DNA of 22,792 nucleotides, taken from the NCBI GenBank assembly GCA_014879435.1, contig JACSSB010000265.1, positions 1 to 22,792 on the forward strand. Direction: 5' to 3'. The stretch's first letter is position 1. The number at the start of each line of letters is the position of its first letter. Position numbers and translations under genes: made by a program. The DNA comes from Phycisphaerales bacterium (GTDB taxonomy: Bacteria > Pseudomonadota > Gammaproteobacteria > Competibacterales > Competibacteraceae). Of the stretch, positions 14,815-22,792 are shown in pieces. The notes under the pieces were generated by a model, which saw only the letters and a list, made by a program, of their open reading frames with translations, made no database searches and had not been told where the DNA came from.

Positions 14815-17800
14815 TCAAACCTCCTGTCGCCGCAAATCTAAGGTGCAGGGGAAATTGGGGTTGGTCTCTTCGGCGGGTGCCACCATCGAGCCTGGGGTAT
14901 GGCCATAGGGCCAGAACCGTGCAAAACGCCGCGTTTCGGCTTCGTTGGCATTGACCGGGAAGGTGTCGTGACTCCGTCCGCCTGGATGTACGGCATGATA
15001 GGTGCAACCTCCGATAGAACGTTGGTTCCAGGTATCGATGATATCGAATACCAAGGGAGTATGAACCGGAATGGTCGGGTGCAAAGCGGATGGCGGCTGC
15101 CAGGCGCGGTAGCGGACTCCGGCTACGAATTCACCTGGGATATCGGTCGGGCGCAATGGCACCCGTCGGCCATTGCACGCCACCACATACCGCTCGCCTG
15201 TCATACCACGCGTTTTGACTTGCATCCGCTCCACCGAGGAATCCACATAACGGGCGGTACCGCCCAGCGCCTGCTCCTCACCCAATACGTGCCATGGTTC
15301 CAGTGCTTGACGCAGTTCCAGTTCGATGTCTCGCTGAACGATGTCACCGTAATGTGGGAAACGAAATTCAAAGAACGGCAGGAACCACTCGTTCGCAAAG
15401 GGGTAACCAGCATCGTTCAATTCAGCGATCACATCCTTGAAGTCCTCCCAAACATAATGAGGCAACATGAACCGATCATGAATCCGCGTATTCCAGCGCA
15501 CTAATTCCCGGTTTGGATACGGTTGTTCCCAGAATCGCGCCACCAATCCGCGTAGCAGCAACATCTGCATGAGACTCATCCGCGCATGTGGGGGCATTTC
15601 GAACGCCCGCATTTCCACCAGACCCAGTCGACCGGTGGCAGAATCCGGTGAGTACAACTTATCGATGCAGAATTCGGCACGGTGAGTATTGCCGCTGAGA
15701 TCCACCAATAGGTTGCGTAGCAGCCGATCCACGAGCCAGGGTTGCGGTACCTCACCCAGCGGCATTTGCTGAAAAGCGATTTCCAGTTCGTACAGACTGT
15801 CGTTACGCGCCTCGTCCACCCGTGGCGCCTGACTGGTCGGGCCGATGAACAAGCCTGAGAAGAGGTAGGACAGGCTGGGATGATGCTGCCAATAGCTCAG
15901 CAGGCTGCGTAACAGATCGGGTCGGCGCAGGAACGGACTATCTGCGGGTGTCGAACCACCCAGGGTGACGTGATTGCCGCCACCAGTACCGGTATGACGA
16001 CCGTCCAGCATGAATTTTTCTGTGCCAAGGCGCGACTGGCGGGCATCTTCGTACAAGCCCTGGATGTTGCGTTGCAATTCCTCCCAGTTACTTGCGGGAT
16101 GAATGTTGACCTCGATGACGCCAGGATCGGGGGTGACGGCGAATTTGCGTAACCGCCAATCGGAAGGCGGCGCGTAGCCTTCGACCAGTACCGGCATCGC
16201 CAGCTCGGCGGCGGTCTGTTCGATGCAGGCCAGCAGATCCAGATAATGCTCCAGTTGCCCCAGAGGCGGCATGAATATGTACAGATGTCCCTCGCGTGGC
16301 TCCACGCACAGGGCGGTATGGATGGCTGCTGCATCCATCGTCGTCGCCGGTTGTCCTGATGAGTCACCATGTTGCCCTTCTACTCCGCCTTGCAACAGCG
16401 CGTTATAGCGGCGTATCACCTCGCTATGCGCATCGGGTAGTGCGGTACGGAACTCGAACAGTGATTGCGGATGCGGTATGTCGCGTTCGGTTTCCTTGAC
16501 CCAGGGTAGCGCCGATAACGGTAAGCGATAACCCATCGGTGAATCACCGGGGATCAGATAGAGATGCTCACGGCGCAGCGGCCAAGGTCCGCTGGCCCAG
16601 TGCCCGCCCTCCGGCGTATAGTTCCAGCGAATCGGCAGCGCGAAGCCGGTGATCATGTTCAGACCGCGTTCCAGCAGGATTGCCAGGCGACGGCGTTCTT
16701 CTTCGTCCTTCAAGTTGTACTTGAGCGGATCGACATTGACCGGCAGAGTGCGTTCCTTCCACAAGTAGTAATACACATCTTCGTAGCCGGGGATGACATG
16801 CGAGGTTTCTACGCCAAGTCGTCGCGTCAGTGCCGATGCAAAGCGTTGCGCATGTTCGGGACCATAACCTTGTGGCATCTCATCGTCGGCGATCCAGCGT
16901 GGATCATGCCAGAGCGGCTGATCGTCGCTGCGCCAGTAGCAGGACAGCGCCCAGCGCGGTAGCGATTCGCCGGGATACCATTTGCCTTGGCTGTAATGAA
17001 GAAAGCCATACGGCGCGAAGCGATTGCGTAGCCTTTTCAACAGTTGGCCCGCCAATTTACGCTTGGTGGGGCCACTGGCGGCAGTCGTCCATTCGGCGCC
17101 ATCCATGTCATCAATCGACACGAAGGTTGGTTCGCCGCCCATGGTCAAACGCACATCACCGGCCCGCAAGCGCTCGTCCACCGCGTGGCCCAGTGTTTCG
17201 ATGGTTTGCCATTGTTCCTCGGTGTAGGGCTTGGTGACACGCGGATCTTCGTGAACGCGAGCCACCTGCATCTCGAAGGCAAACTCAGTCTCGCACTTTT
17301 CGGTATAGCCGGTGACCGGTGCGGCGCTTGGTGGGGTTGGGGTACAAGCCAGCGGGATGTGGCCCTCGCCAGCGAATAGACCCGAAGTCGGGTCCAGGCC
17401 CAGCCAACCCGCACCAGGCACGAACACTTCGGCCCAGGCGTGCAGGTCGGTGAAATCGGCTTCCGGGCCGGAGGGGCCATCCAGTGACTTGAGATCGGCA
17501 GTGAGCTGGATTAGATAGCCGGACACGAAGCGTGCGGCCAGACCCAGATGCCGCAGGATTTGCACCAGTAACCAGCCGGTATCGCGGCAGGAGCCTCGGC
17601 GCGTACCCAAGGTTTCCTCGCTGCTTTGTACCCCTGGCTCCATGCGGATGATATAGCCGATGTCCTGATTCAAACGTTGGTTAAGCTCGACCAGGAAATC
17701 GATGATCCGGCGCGGCGTGCGATTAACACCGCTCAACCATTCATTGAGCAGCGGACCATTTTCCTGGATTTCGAGATAGGGGGCCAATTCCTGCTGCAGG

Positions 17801-18126
17801 GTGGGTTCGTAGGTGAACGGATAGTTATCGGCATAGCTCTCGACGAAGAAATCGAAGGGATTGATCACCGTCATTTCGGCAATCAGATCCACGGTGATCG
17901 CCAATTCCCGCACTTTCTCTGGAAATACCAAGCGGGCCTGAAAATTCCCGAACGGGTCCTGCATCCAGTTGATGAAATGCTGGGCCGGCTCGATCTTGAG
18001 CGAATAGGCCTGGATTGGAGTACGGGCGTGTGGCGCGGGACGCAGGCGGATTACATGCGGCGACACATCAATGGCGTGATCGAATCGATAAGAGGTGTGG
18101 TGGTGGAGAGCGACACGTATGGCCAT
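14815..18126 (-). CDS. transglutaminase-like / DUF2126 (GS-like amidoligase) protein
   Basis: This 1103-residue protein has an N-terminal bacterial transglutaminase N-region (about 1-85, HHHTSYRFDHAI), then a transglutaminase-like cysteine peptidase core with triad C180 (RRGSCRDTGW), H229 (DLHAWAEVF) and D245 (LGLDPTSG). From about 300 on is DUF2126, a glutamine-synthetase-like COOH-NH2 ligase domain, with RLTMGGEPTFVSIDD (326-340), GVIEVNIHP (669-677) and the glycine-rich HTGTGGGNHVTLGG (711-724). No signal peptide is seen. Family analyses predict peptide-bond formation or cleavage together with an ATP-grasp and alpha-E partner; these are the two genes facing it across 357 bases. The product made is unknown. 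AAGGA precedes the ATG at the correct distance. Length fits the family (about 1100). Confidence 0.93.
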   Translation of the reverse strand: MAIRVALHHHTSYRFDHAIDVSPHVIRLRPAPHARTPIQAYSLKIEPAQHFINWMQDPFGNFQARLVFPEKVRELAITVDLIAEMTVINPFDFFVESYADNYPFTYEPTLQQELAPYLEIQENGPLLNEWLSGVNRTPRRIIDFLVELNQRLNQDIGYIIRMEPGVQSSEETLGTRRGSCRDTGWLLVQILRHLGLAARFVSGYLIQLTADLKSLDGPSGPEADFTDLHAWAEVFVPGAGWLGLDPTSGLFAGEGHIPLACTPTPPSAAPVTGYTEKCETEFAFEMQVARVHEDPRVTKPYTEEQWQTIETLGHAVDERLRAGDVRLTMGGEPTFVSIDDMDGAEWTTAASGPTKRKLAGQLLKRLRNRFAPYGFLHYSQGKWYPGESLPRWALSCYWRSDDQPLWHDPRWIADDEMPQGYGPEHAQRFASALTRRLGVETSHVIPGYEDVYYYLWKERTLPVNVDPLKYNLKDEEERRRLAILLERGLNMITGFALPIRWNYTPEGGHWASGPWPLRREHLYLIPGDSPMGYRLPLSALPWVKETERDIPHPQSLFEFRTALPDAHSEVIRRYNALLQGGVEGQHGDSSGQPATTMDAAAIHTALCVEPREGHLYIFMPPLGQLEHYLDLLACIEQTAAELAMPVLVEGYAPPSDWRLRKFAVTPDPGVIEVNIHPASNWEELQRNIQGLYEDARQSRLGTEKFMLDGRHTGTGGGNHVTLGGSTPADSPFLRRPDLLRSLLSYWQHHPSLSYLFSGLFIGPTSQAPRVDEARNDSLYELEIAFQQMPLGEVPQPWLVDRLLRNLLVDLSGNTHRAEFCIDKLYSPDSATGRLGLVEMRAFEMPPHARMSLMQMLLLRGLVARFWEQPYPNRELVRWNTRIHDRFMLPHYVWEDFKDVIAELNDAGYPFANEWFLPFFEFRFPHYGDIVQRDIELELRQALEPWHVLGEEQALGGTARYVDSSVERMQVKTRGMTGERYVVACNGRRVPLRPTDIPGEFVAGVRYRAWQPPSALHPTIPVHTPLVFDIIDTWNQRSIGGCTYHAVHPGGRSHDTFPVNANEAETRRFARFWPYGHTPGSMVAPAEETNPNFPCTLDLRRQEV

Positions 18127-18483
18127 AGCCTATCCTTCACAGTCGGTTACAATTGTGGTCCGCATTATGCGTGAACAGCCTCGCCTGGCCAATGCTGCTT
18201 ATTCATCCATTGGGTGGGAATAATCTTGAGTAAAGGATTTCTGCGGTGTCACGCACCTAATTGGAGCAAAATGATTTTTTTTGCACCATGAATGCGCGCA
18301 GTCAATTAATTGGATCGTCCATTGCCTTATTCCAGGCTTTTAATTCTGAATTAGGGCCAGTGGAACATTCGATTGGTTGTACCAGAAAATCGATTGTAAT
18401 AATGGTTTTTATTCGTGCTTGGCTTGTATTTTGCTATATTCGGGTGCAATGGTGACTGATGCCAACCGCAAGGATAACGATAG
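18127..18483. other. divergent intergenic region of the amidoligase module
   Basis: This 357-base gene-free stretch separates the transglutaminase/DUF2126 gene (minus) from the ATP-grasp gene (plus) and is AT-richer than both. It holds a good minus-strand promoter candidate (18164-18192). Toward the plus side it has TATATT at 18435-18440 as a possible -10 with only a poor TTCGTG -35. Two copies of TCGATTG lie 21 bases apart (18369-18375 and 18390-18396), spaced about two helical turns and overlapping an inverted TCGATT/AATCGA pair, and a small palindrome TGGATCGTCCA lies at about 18310-18320. AAGGA (18470-18474) is the ribosome binding site of the ATP-grasp gene. No coding frame here is convincing. 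Confidence 0.6.
18164..18192 (-). promoter_or_regulatory. candidate sigma-70 promoter for the transglutaminase/DUF2126 gene
   Basis: On the minus strand, TTGGCC (18192-18187) and CATAAT (18169-18164) are separated by exactly 17 bases, matching four and five of six consensus bases. The start of transcription would fall about 30 bases before the ATG at 18126, leaving room for the AAGGA ribosome binding site. Confidence 0.45.
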
Positions 18484-19938
18484 ATGACAATTGAATGGCG
18501 AAGTTATGCCGCGACAGACAACACCTATGATGAGTTGATCGACAGGGTGGCCGGGCCGCGACCAGCGGCTGGGACTCTGTGCGGATATTTGGCCTCGCTG
18601 AGCGATGAGGAACTGCGTGGGCGCAAGCTTGCAGCCGAACTCGCCATCTTGGTCATGGGTATCACCTTTACCGTGTATACCGAGGGGGGCAGCATTGATC
18701 GCGCTTGGCCGTTCGATATCGTGCCGCGCATCATCCCGAAATCCGAATGGGATCGTACCGAAGCAGGTTTGAAACAGCGGGTGCAAGCGCTGAATCTGTT
18801 CATCGACGATCTCTATCACGAACAGAAGATCATCAAGGACGGTGTATTTCCTGCCGAGGTGCTGGCGCAATCGGTGAACTTCCGACCGCAGTGCATGGGC
18901 GTCAGCCCGCGCCATGGCATCTGGGCGCACATCTGTGGTTCGGATCTGGTACGCGATAAGGACGGGACGATCTACGTTCTGGAAGACAATCTGCGGGTTC
19001 CCTCCGGTGTGTCCTACATGCTGGAAAACCGGGTAGTCACCAAGCGGGTATTTCCAGAACTGTTTGAATATCAACGTATTCAGCCAGTGGATGATTACGC
19101 GCCGCGCCTGTATGACATGCTGGTCTCGTTGTCGCCACGTCCCGGCGACAATCCGACAGTGGTGGTACTCACGCCCGGTATTTACAACTCGGCCTATTTC
19201 GAGCATTCCTACCTAGCCCAGCAAATGGGGGTGGAACTAGTCGAAGGCAGCGACTTGGAAGTCGGTGAGGATGATTGCGTCTACATGCGCACCATCGAGG
19301 GCTTGGAGCGGGTGGATGTGATCTACCGCCGCATTGATGACTTGTTCCTGGACCCAGAAGCGTTCCGGGCCGATTCAGCGCTGGGCGTCAAAGGGCTGAT
19401 GCGTGCCTGGAGCAAGGGTAAGGTAGCGCTGGCCAATGCGCCGGGTGCCGGGGTGGCCGATGATAAGGTGGTGTACACCTTCGTCCCACAAATCATCAAG
19501 TACTATCTCGATCAGGATGCCTTGATCCCCAATGTGCCTTCCTATCTGTGCATGCAGGAGAAGGATCGGAAGCACGTCTTGGCCAATCTGGATAAGCTGG
19601 TGGTGAAACCAGCCAATGAATCGGGAGGTTACGGCATGATGGTGGGGCCACACGCCTCTTCCAGCGAGCGTAAGCGCTTTGCCGAACTGATCCAGAAAGA
19701 CCCGCGCAACTACATGGCCCAACCCACGCTGTCGATTTCCACCTCGCCGACCTTGTGCGATGGCCAGATGGAACCGCGCCATGTGGACCTGCGACCGTTT
19801 ATCCTGTCCGGTCCTACGACCTATGTCACCACCGGTGGTTTGACTCGGGTCGCGTTGAAAAAGGGTTCACTGGTGGTCAACTCCTCGCAGGGAGGGGGCA
19901 GCAAAGACACCTGGATCGTCGATACCGAGGGCTTTTGA
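18484..19938 (+). CDS. circularly permuted ATP-grasp protein (DUF404/DUF407 type)
   Basis: The 484-residue product matches the CP_ATPgrasp family. Conserved parts are EGGSIDRAWPFDIVPRII (67-84), the acidic metal-binding block YVLEDNLRVPSGVSYMLENR (164-183), and the nucleotide-binding VVKPANESGGYGM (373-385), with the order of ATP-grasp subdomains permuted as in the family. These proteins are predicted to form an amide or peptide bond by ATP-driven acyl-phosphate chemistry; neither substrate is known. AAGGA (18470-18474) precedes the ATG. The alpha-E gene follows after a two-base gap, so the two are co-transcribed and probably co-translated; in many genomes they are a single fused protein. Confidence 0.93.
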   Translation: MTIEWRSYAATDNTYDELIDRVAGPRPAAGTLCGYLASLSDEELRGRKLAAELAILVMGITFTVYTEGGSIDRAWPFDIVPRIIPKSEWDRTEAGLKQRVQALNLFIDDLYHEQKIIKDGVFPAEVLAQSVNFRPQCMGVSPRHGIWAHICGSDLVRDKDGTIYVLEDNLRVPSGVSYMLENRVVTKRVFPELFEYQRIQPVDDYAPRLYDMLVSLSPRPGDNPTVVVLTPGIYNSAYFEHSYLAQQMGVELVEGSDLEVGEDDCVYMRTIEGLERVDVIYRRIDDLFLDPEAFRADSALGVKGLMRAWSKGKVALANAPGAGVADDKVVYTFVPQIIKYYLDQDALIPNVPSYLCMQEKDRKHVLANLDKLVVKPANESGGYGMMVGPHASSSERKRFAELIQKDPRNYMAQPTLSISTSPTLCDGQMEPRHVDLRPFILSGPTTYVTTGGLTRVALKKGSLVVNSSQGGGSKDTWIVDTEGF

Positions 19939-19940
19939 TC

Positions 19941-20963
19941 ATGCTGTCACGCGTCGCCCAAAACATCTACTGGATGGCCCGTCAAATCGAACGGGCTGAA
20001 GACACCGCTCGCATCATCAACGTCAACAGTAATCTGTTGCTGGATTTGCCACGTAACACCACCTTTGGCTGGTTGCCACTGATCTTCATCGTGGGCGCCG
20101 AAGATCTGTTCTTCGAGAAAGATCCGAATCGGCTGGCCGACGAAGCTACTGTGGTCAAGTTCTTGATCGGCGACCGCGACAATCCCGGCTCGATCATTTC
20201 CAGCTTGGCTGCCGCCCGTGAGAATCTGCGCACCACGCGAGATACCGTGCCCCAGGATTCCTGGGAACAGGTCAACAGCCTGTATATTTATGCGCGTGAT
20301 TACATCCCCACTCGGCGCGGTCGCTATGAATTCCTGCGCCGGGTCGTGCAAGGTGTGCAGCAGATCAACGGTCTGTTGTCCGGGGCCATGTGCCGCACCG
20401 CTGCTTATGATTTCGTCAAGCTGGGGCGCTACCTGGAACGGGCGGACATGATCACCCGCATCTTGGATGTGCGCTCGGCCAATCTGTTGCCGCGCACGGG
20501 CCAGCCAGCGGTGGGAACATCACGGCAGGAACAGAGTTCGACCGAGTCTGATGTGCCCCAGTCCCAGTCCCAGTCTCAATCTCAGTCCACTGTTTCCGAG
20601 CGGCAGGAGCAAGACCCGTTCGAGAATATTCAGTGGATGAGCGTGCTGAAATCGCTGAGCGCTTACCAGATGTACCGCCAGCAAGTGCGATTGCGGGTCC
20701 GTGGGCCCGACGTGCTCAAGTTCCTGTTACAGAATAAGAGCTTCCCGCGCTCCGTCGCCTGCTGCCTGACACAGATGGAGATGTGCTTGCAGGATCTGCC
20801 CAAGAACGCTTCGGTACTCGCCAGCATCGCTGATCTCAGAGAAAAATTGAACTCAGCGGCTGTGCCAGAACTCGCCAGTGAAGGGCTGCACGAATTTATC
20901 GATGAAATGCAAGTTGGCTTGGGTCAACTGCACAGTCAAATTGCCACTGTCTACTTTGATTAG
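19941..20963 (+). CDS. alpha-E domain protein (DUF403)
   Basis: This 340-residue helical protein starts MLSRVAQNIYWMARQIERAEDTARI, the standard alpha-E beginning, and has repeated arginine/glutamate-containing helices such as FVKLGRYLERADMITRILDVR and a C-terminal LHEFIDEMQVGLGQLHSQIATVYF. Alpha-E proteins accompany the circularly permuted ATP-grasp ligase and are thought to assist it, but no activity is assigned. I chose ATG at 19941: GAGGGC (19927-19932), inside the end of the preceding gene, is its ribosome binding site; upstream frame is a shadow. An unusual hydrophilic insert (about residues 190-231) separates the two helical halves and contains a five-fold Gln-Ser repeat, making the protein a little longer than usual. 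Confidence 0.92.
   Translation: MLSRVAQNIYWMARQIERAEDTARIINVNSNLLLDLPRNTTFGWLPLIFIVGAEDLFFEKDPNRLADEATVVKFLIGDRDNPGSIISSLAAARENLRTTRDTVPQDSWEQVNSLYIYARDYIPTRRGRYEFLRRVVQGVQQINGLLSGAMCRTAAYDFVKLGRYLERADMITRILDVRSANLLPRTGQPAVGTSRQEQSSTESDVPQSQSQSQSQSTVSERQEQDPFENIQWMSVLKSLSAYQMYRQQVRLRVRGPDVLKFLLQNKSFPRSVACCLTQMEMCLQDLPKNASVLASIADLREKLNSAAVPELASEGLHEFIDEMQVGLGQLHSQIATVYFD
20559..20588 (+). repeat. in-frame hexanucleotide repeat encoding (Gln-Ser)x5
   Basis: Five tandem six-base units of the form CAG/CAA TCC/TCT encode residues 207-216 of the alpha-E protein. Three of the units are identical (CAGTCC) and the others differ at synonymous positions, so the repeat has begun to drift without changing the protein. 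The unit length of six keeps the frame if copies are gained or lost. Confidence 0.9.
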
Positions 20964-21007
20964 CTTGTCGATTCCGGCTGACTTCGCCCAGCCGTGTGCG
21001 CCCATTG

Positions 21008-21036
21008 CGCCAGCCTTTTAGGCTGGCGTTTTCTTT
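21008..21036 (+). terminator. strong rho-independent terminator after the alpha-E gene
   Basis: CGCCAGCC (21008-21015) pairs perfectly with GGCTGGCG (21021-21028) around a TTTTA loop and is followed by TTTTCTTT. It lies 45 bases after the alpha-E stop and closes the ATP-grasp/alpha-E transcript. Confidence 0.9.
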
Positions 21037-21061
21037 GGGTGCGGCAAAGTTTATTTCGATA

Positions 21062-21151
21062 GGGGTAGGTACAGGTACCCCCTCCCGCCTTCGGCGTACT
21101 CCCCCTTGGCAGGAGGAGAGTCGTGGGGTGGATAAGCGAAGCGCATCCACC
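21062..21151. repeat. cluster of short inverted repeats between alpha-E and metH
   Basis: GGGGTA (21062-21067) pairs with TACCCC (21076-21081). A C-rich stretch with a small GCC-TTC-GGC hairpin and CCCCCTT...AGGAGG follows. Finally GGTGGAT (21127-21133) pairs exactly with ATCCACC (21145-21151) around AAGCGAAGCGC. The last element is of a type dispersed in many gammaproteobacterial genomes. It lies nine bases beyond the metH stop and could protect the 3' end of that mRNA, although no T-tract follows on the minus strand. Confidence 0.6.
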
Positions 21152-21160
21152 AGGAGATGC

Positions 21161-22792
21161 TTATTCCGATGGCTCGTAGCCCAAATTCGGTGCCAGCCAT
21201 TTTTCCGCCTCTTCCACGGTCCAGCCCTTGCGCTGGGCGTAATCGACGACCTGATCACGACCGAGCCGACCAACCCCGAAATAGCGTGATTCGGGATGAC
21301 TGAAATACCAACCACTGACCGCCGCTGTTGGAACCATGGCGAAATGCTCGGTCAAGTGAATGCCGACCTGATCCGCATCCAGCAGACGCCAAAGCAATGC
21401 TTTTTCGGTGTGATCGGGACAGGCGGGATAACCGGGTGCCGGTCGGATGCCGCGATATTGCTCAGCGATGAGCGCTTCGTTGTCCAGATCCTCCTCGGCC
21501 GCATAAGCCCAGAATTCCTGGCGCACCCGTTCGTGCATACGCTCAGCTAGAGCTTCCGCTAGGCGATCCGCCAAGGCTTTGAGCAGGATAGCGCGGTAAT
21601 CATCGTGGGCCTGTTCAAATTCGGCGATCTTCTGATCGATGCCGATGCCCGCAGTGACGGCGAAAGCACCCAGATAATCCGCCACACCCGTCTCGCGTGG
21701 TGCGATCCAATCAGCCAGACAGTAATGCGGTTTGCCATCCGGCTTTGGTCCCTGTTGCCGCAGATGATGCAAGTTCAGTAAGACCTGTTCACGGGTCGCG
21801 TCCGTATACAGCGCGATGTCGTCCTCGTCGATCCGGTTCGCCGGGAAGAAGCCAAGCACCGCCCGTGCGGTCAGCCATTTTTCCTGGAGGATTTGCTCAA
21901 GCATGGCTTGGGCATCGGCGAAGAGTGAGCGGGCCTGCTCGCCTTGCTGGGGATCGTCAAAAATCATTGGATAACGTCCGCGCAGTTCCCAAGCATGGAA
22001 AAACGGCGTCCAGTCGATACGTTCCAGCAGCTCACTCAGCGGATAGTCGTCAAAGACGCGCACCCCCAGAAAAGTCGGTTGGGGCGGGCGGTAATCGGAC
22101 CAATCCAATGTCGGATGATTGGCGCGGACCTGAGCCAGCGTCAATAATCCTTCACGGTGGCGACGGTTGGCGTGCTGTTCACGCTTTTGGACGTAATCGG
22201 CCTTGGTTTTGGCGACGTAATCGGCCTTAAAGTCGGTGCTGATCAGATTTTGTGCCACGCCCACCGCCCGCGAGGCGTCTTTGACGTAGACCACCGGCCC
22301 GGCATATTGCGGGTCGATCTTTACCGCCGTGTGCATGATCGAGGTGGTGGCGCCGCCGATCAGCAGCGGAATGGTGAAGTTCTGTCGCTGCATTTCTTTG
22401 GCGACGTTGACCATTTCATCCAGCGACGGAGTGATAAGTCCCGACAAGCCGATCATGTCGGCCTGTTGCTCGCGAGCGGTATCGAGAATCTTTTGGGCGG
22501 GGACCATCACCCCCAGATCGATCACCTCGAAGTTATTGCACTGGAGTACCACACCGACGATGTTCTTACCGATATCGTGCACATCGCCTTTGACCGTAGC
22601 CAGGACGATGCGCCCGTTGGAGCGGCGTTCGCTTCCAGCCTGTTCGGCTTCGATGAAGGGGATCAGGTAGGCGACTGCCTTTTTCATCACCCGCGCCGAT
22701 TTCACCACTTGTGGCAAGAACATCTTGCCTTCGCCGAACAGATCGCCGACCACATTCATTCCTGCCATCAGCGGGCCTTCGATGACATGCAA
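21161..22792 (-). CDS. metH: cobalamin-dependent methionine synthase MetH, C-terminal part (5' end outside window)
   Basis: MetH transfers the methyl group of 5-methyltetrahydrofolate to homocysteine through methylcobalamin. These 543 codons continue past the window edge without a start; the leading residues (HVIEGPLMAGMNVVGDLFGEGKMFLPQVVKSARVMK, quoted by its ends H2 to K37) are the end of the cobalamin cap domain. The B12-binding domain follows with GDVHDIGKN, whose His (residue 72 of this fragment) is the lower cobalt ligand, equivalent to H759 of the E. coli enzyme, and with the GLSGLITPSLDEMV and LLIGGATTS segments. The rest is the AdoMet-binding reactivation domain, with RPAPGYPACPDHTEK and the C-terminal VSGWYFSHPESRYF and WLAPNLGY. 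The homocysteine and folate domains lie outside. No defect is seen in the part present. Confidence 0.97.
   Translation of the reverse strand: MHVIEGPLMAGMNVVGDLFGEGKMFLPQVVKSARVMKKAVAYLIPFIEAEQAGSERRSNGRIVLATVKGDVHDIGKNIVGVVLQCNNFEVIDLGVMVPAQKILDTAREQQADMIGLSGLITPSLDEMVNVAKEMQRQNFTIPLLIGGATTSIMHTAVKIDPQYAGPVVYVKDASRAVGVAQNLISTDFKADYVAKTKADYVQKREQHANRRHREGLLTLAQVRANHPTLDWSDYRPPQPTFLGVRVFDDYPLSELLERIDWTPFFHAWELRGRYPMIFDDPQQGEQARSLFADAQAMLEQILQEKWLTARAVLGFFPANRIDEDDIALYTDATREQVLLNLHHLRQQGPKPDGKPHYCLADWIAPRETGVADYLGAFAVTAGIGIDQKIAEFEQAHDDYRAILLKALADRLAEALAERMHERVRQEFWAYAAEEDLDNEALIAEQYRGIRPAPGYPACPDHTEKALLWRLLDADQVGIHLTEHFAMVPTAAVSGWYFSHPESRYFGVGRLGRDQVVDYAQRKGWTVEEAEKWLAPNLGYEPSE

Noticed and set aside
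14899..15504. A 201-codon plus-strand open frame inside the transglutaminase/DUF2126 gene
   Set aside because: It is fully antisense to a clearly real and conserved coding region and shows no domain or ribosome binding site.
18409..19206. A 265-codon minus-strand open frame opposite the ATP-grasp gene
   Set aside because: The opposite strand encodes strongly conserved ATP-grasp motifs over the same interval; this frame is its antisense shadow.

Overview
The window is a chromosomal stretch of a GC-rich bacterium, almost certainly a gammaproteobacterium. It carries an Rsd/AlgQ anti-sigma-70 protein (a family essentially limited to Gammaproteobacteria), a MetH C-terminal half very close to the enterobacterial enzyme, a YcgM-like FAH hydrolase, and short palindromic repeats of the REP/BIME kind. 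I cannot name the genus from sequence alone. No tRNA, rRNA, CRISPR array, transposase or phage gene was seen.

Layout. Positions 1-7203 hold mostly housekeeping genes: the first codons of a membrane protein (minus), tsaB (tRNA t6A synthesis), rsd, a convergent radical SAM enzyme with unusual cysteine spacing, a hotdog-fold thioesterase, two overlapping paralogous GTPases with DUF697-like tails, a fumarylacetoacetate-hydrolase-family enzyme and a flavodoxin-fold quinone reductase. Positions 7229-7520 hold three copies of a double-hairpin repeat between convergent genes.

Positions 7533-14588 are a run of seven minus-strand genes, several joined by 4-base ATGA overlaps. Read in transcription order they encode an XRE regulator, a polysaccharide deacetylase, a very AT-rich polytopic membrane protein resembling a GT-C glycosyltransferase, an LPG-synthase-TM-like membrane protein, a HAD-UbiA fusion, a DprE1-like flavin oxidase and a DprE2-like reductase. 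The last three together would convert PRPP and a polyprenyl phosphate into polyprenyl-phospho-arabinofuranose, the donor best known from mycobacterial arabinan synthesis. The membrane proteins next to them are the natural candidates for moving and using that donor. This is the most interesting part of the window.

Positions 14815-20963 hold a second, divergently transcribed module: a 1103-residue transglutaminase/DUF2126 protein facing a circularly permuted ATP-grasp protein and an alpha-E protein. This gene set is widely conserved, predicted to make or trim peptide-like bonds, and still without an assigned product. A strong intrinsic terminator closes it at 21008-21036. The last 1.6 kb (minus) is the C-terminal part of cobalamin-dependent methionine synthase, whose 5' end lies outside the window.
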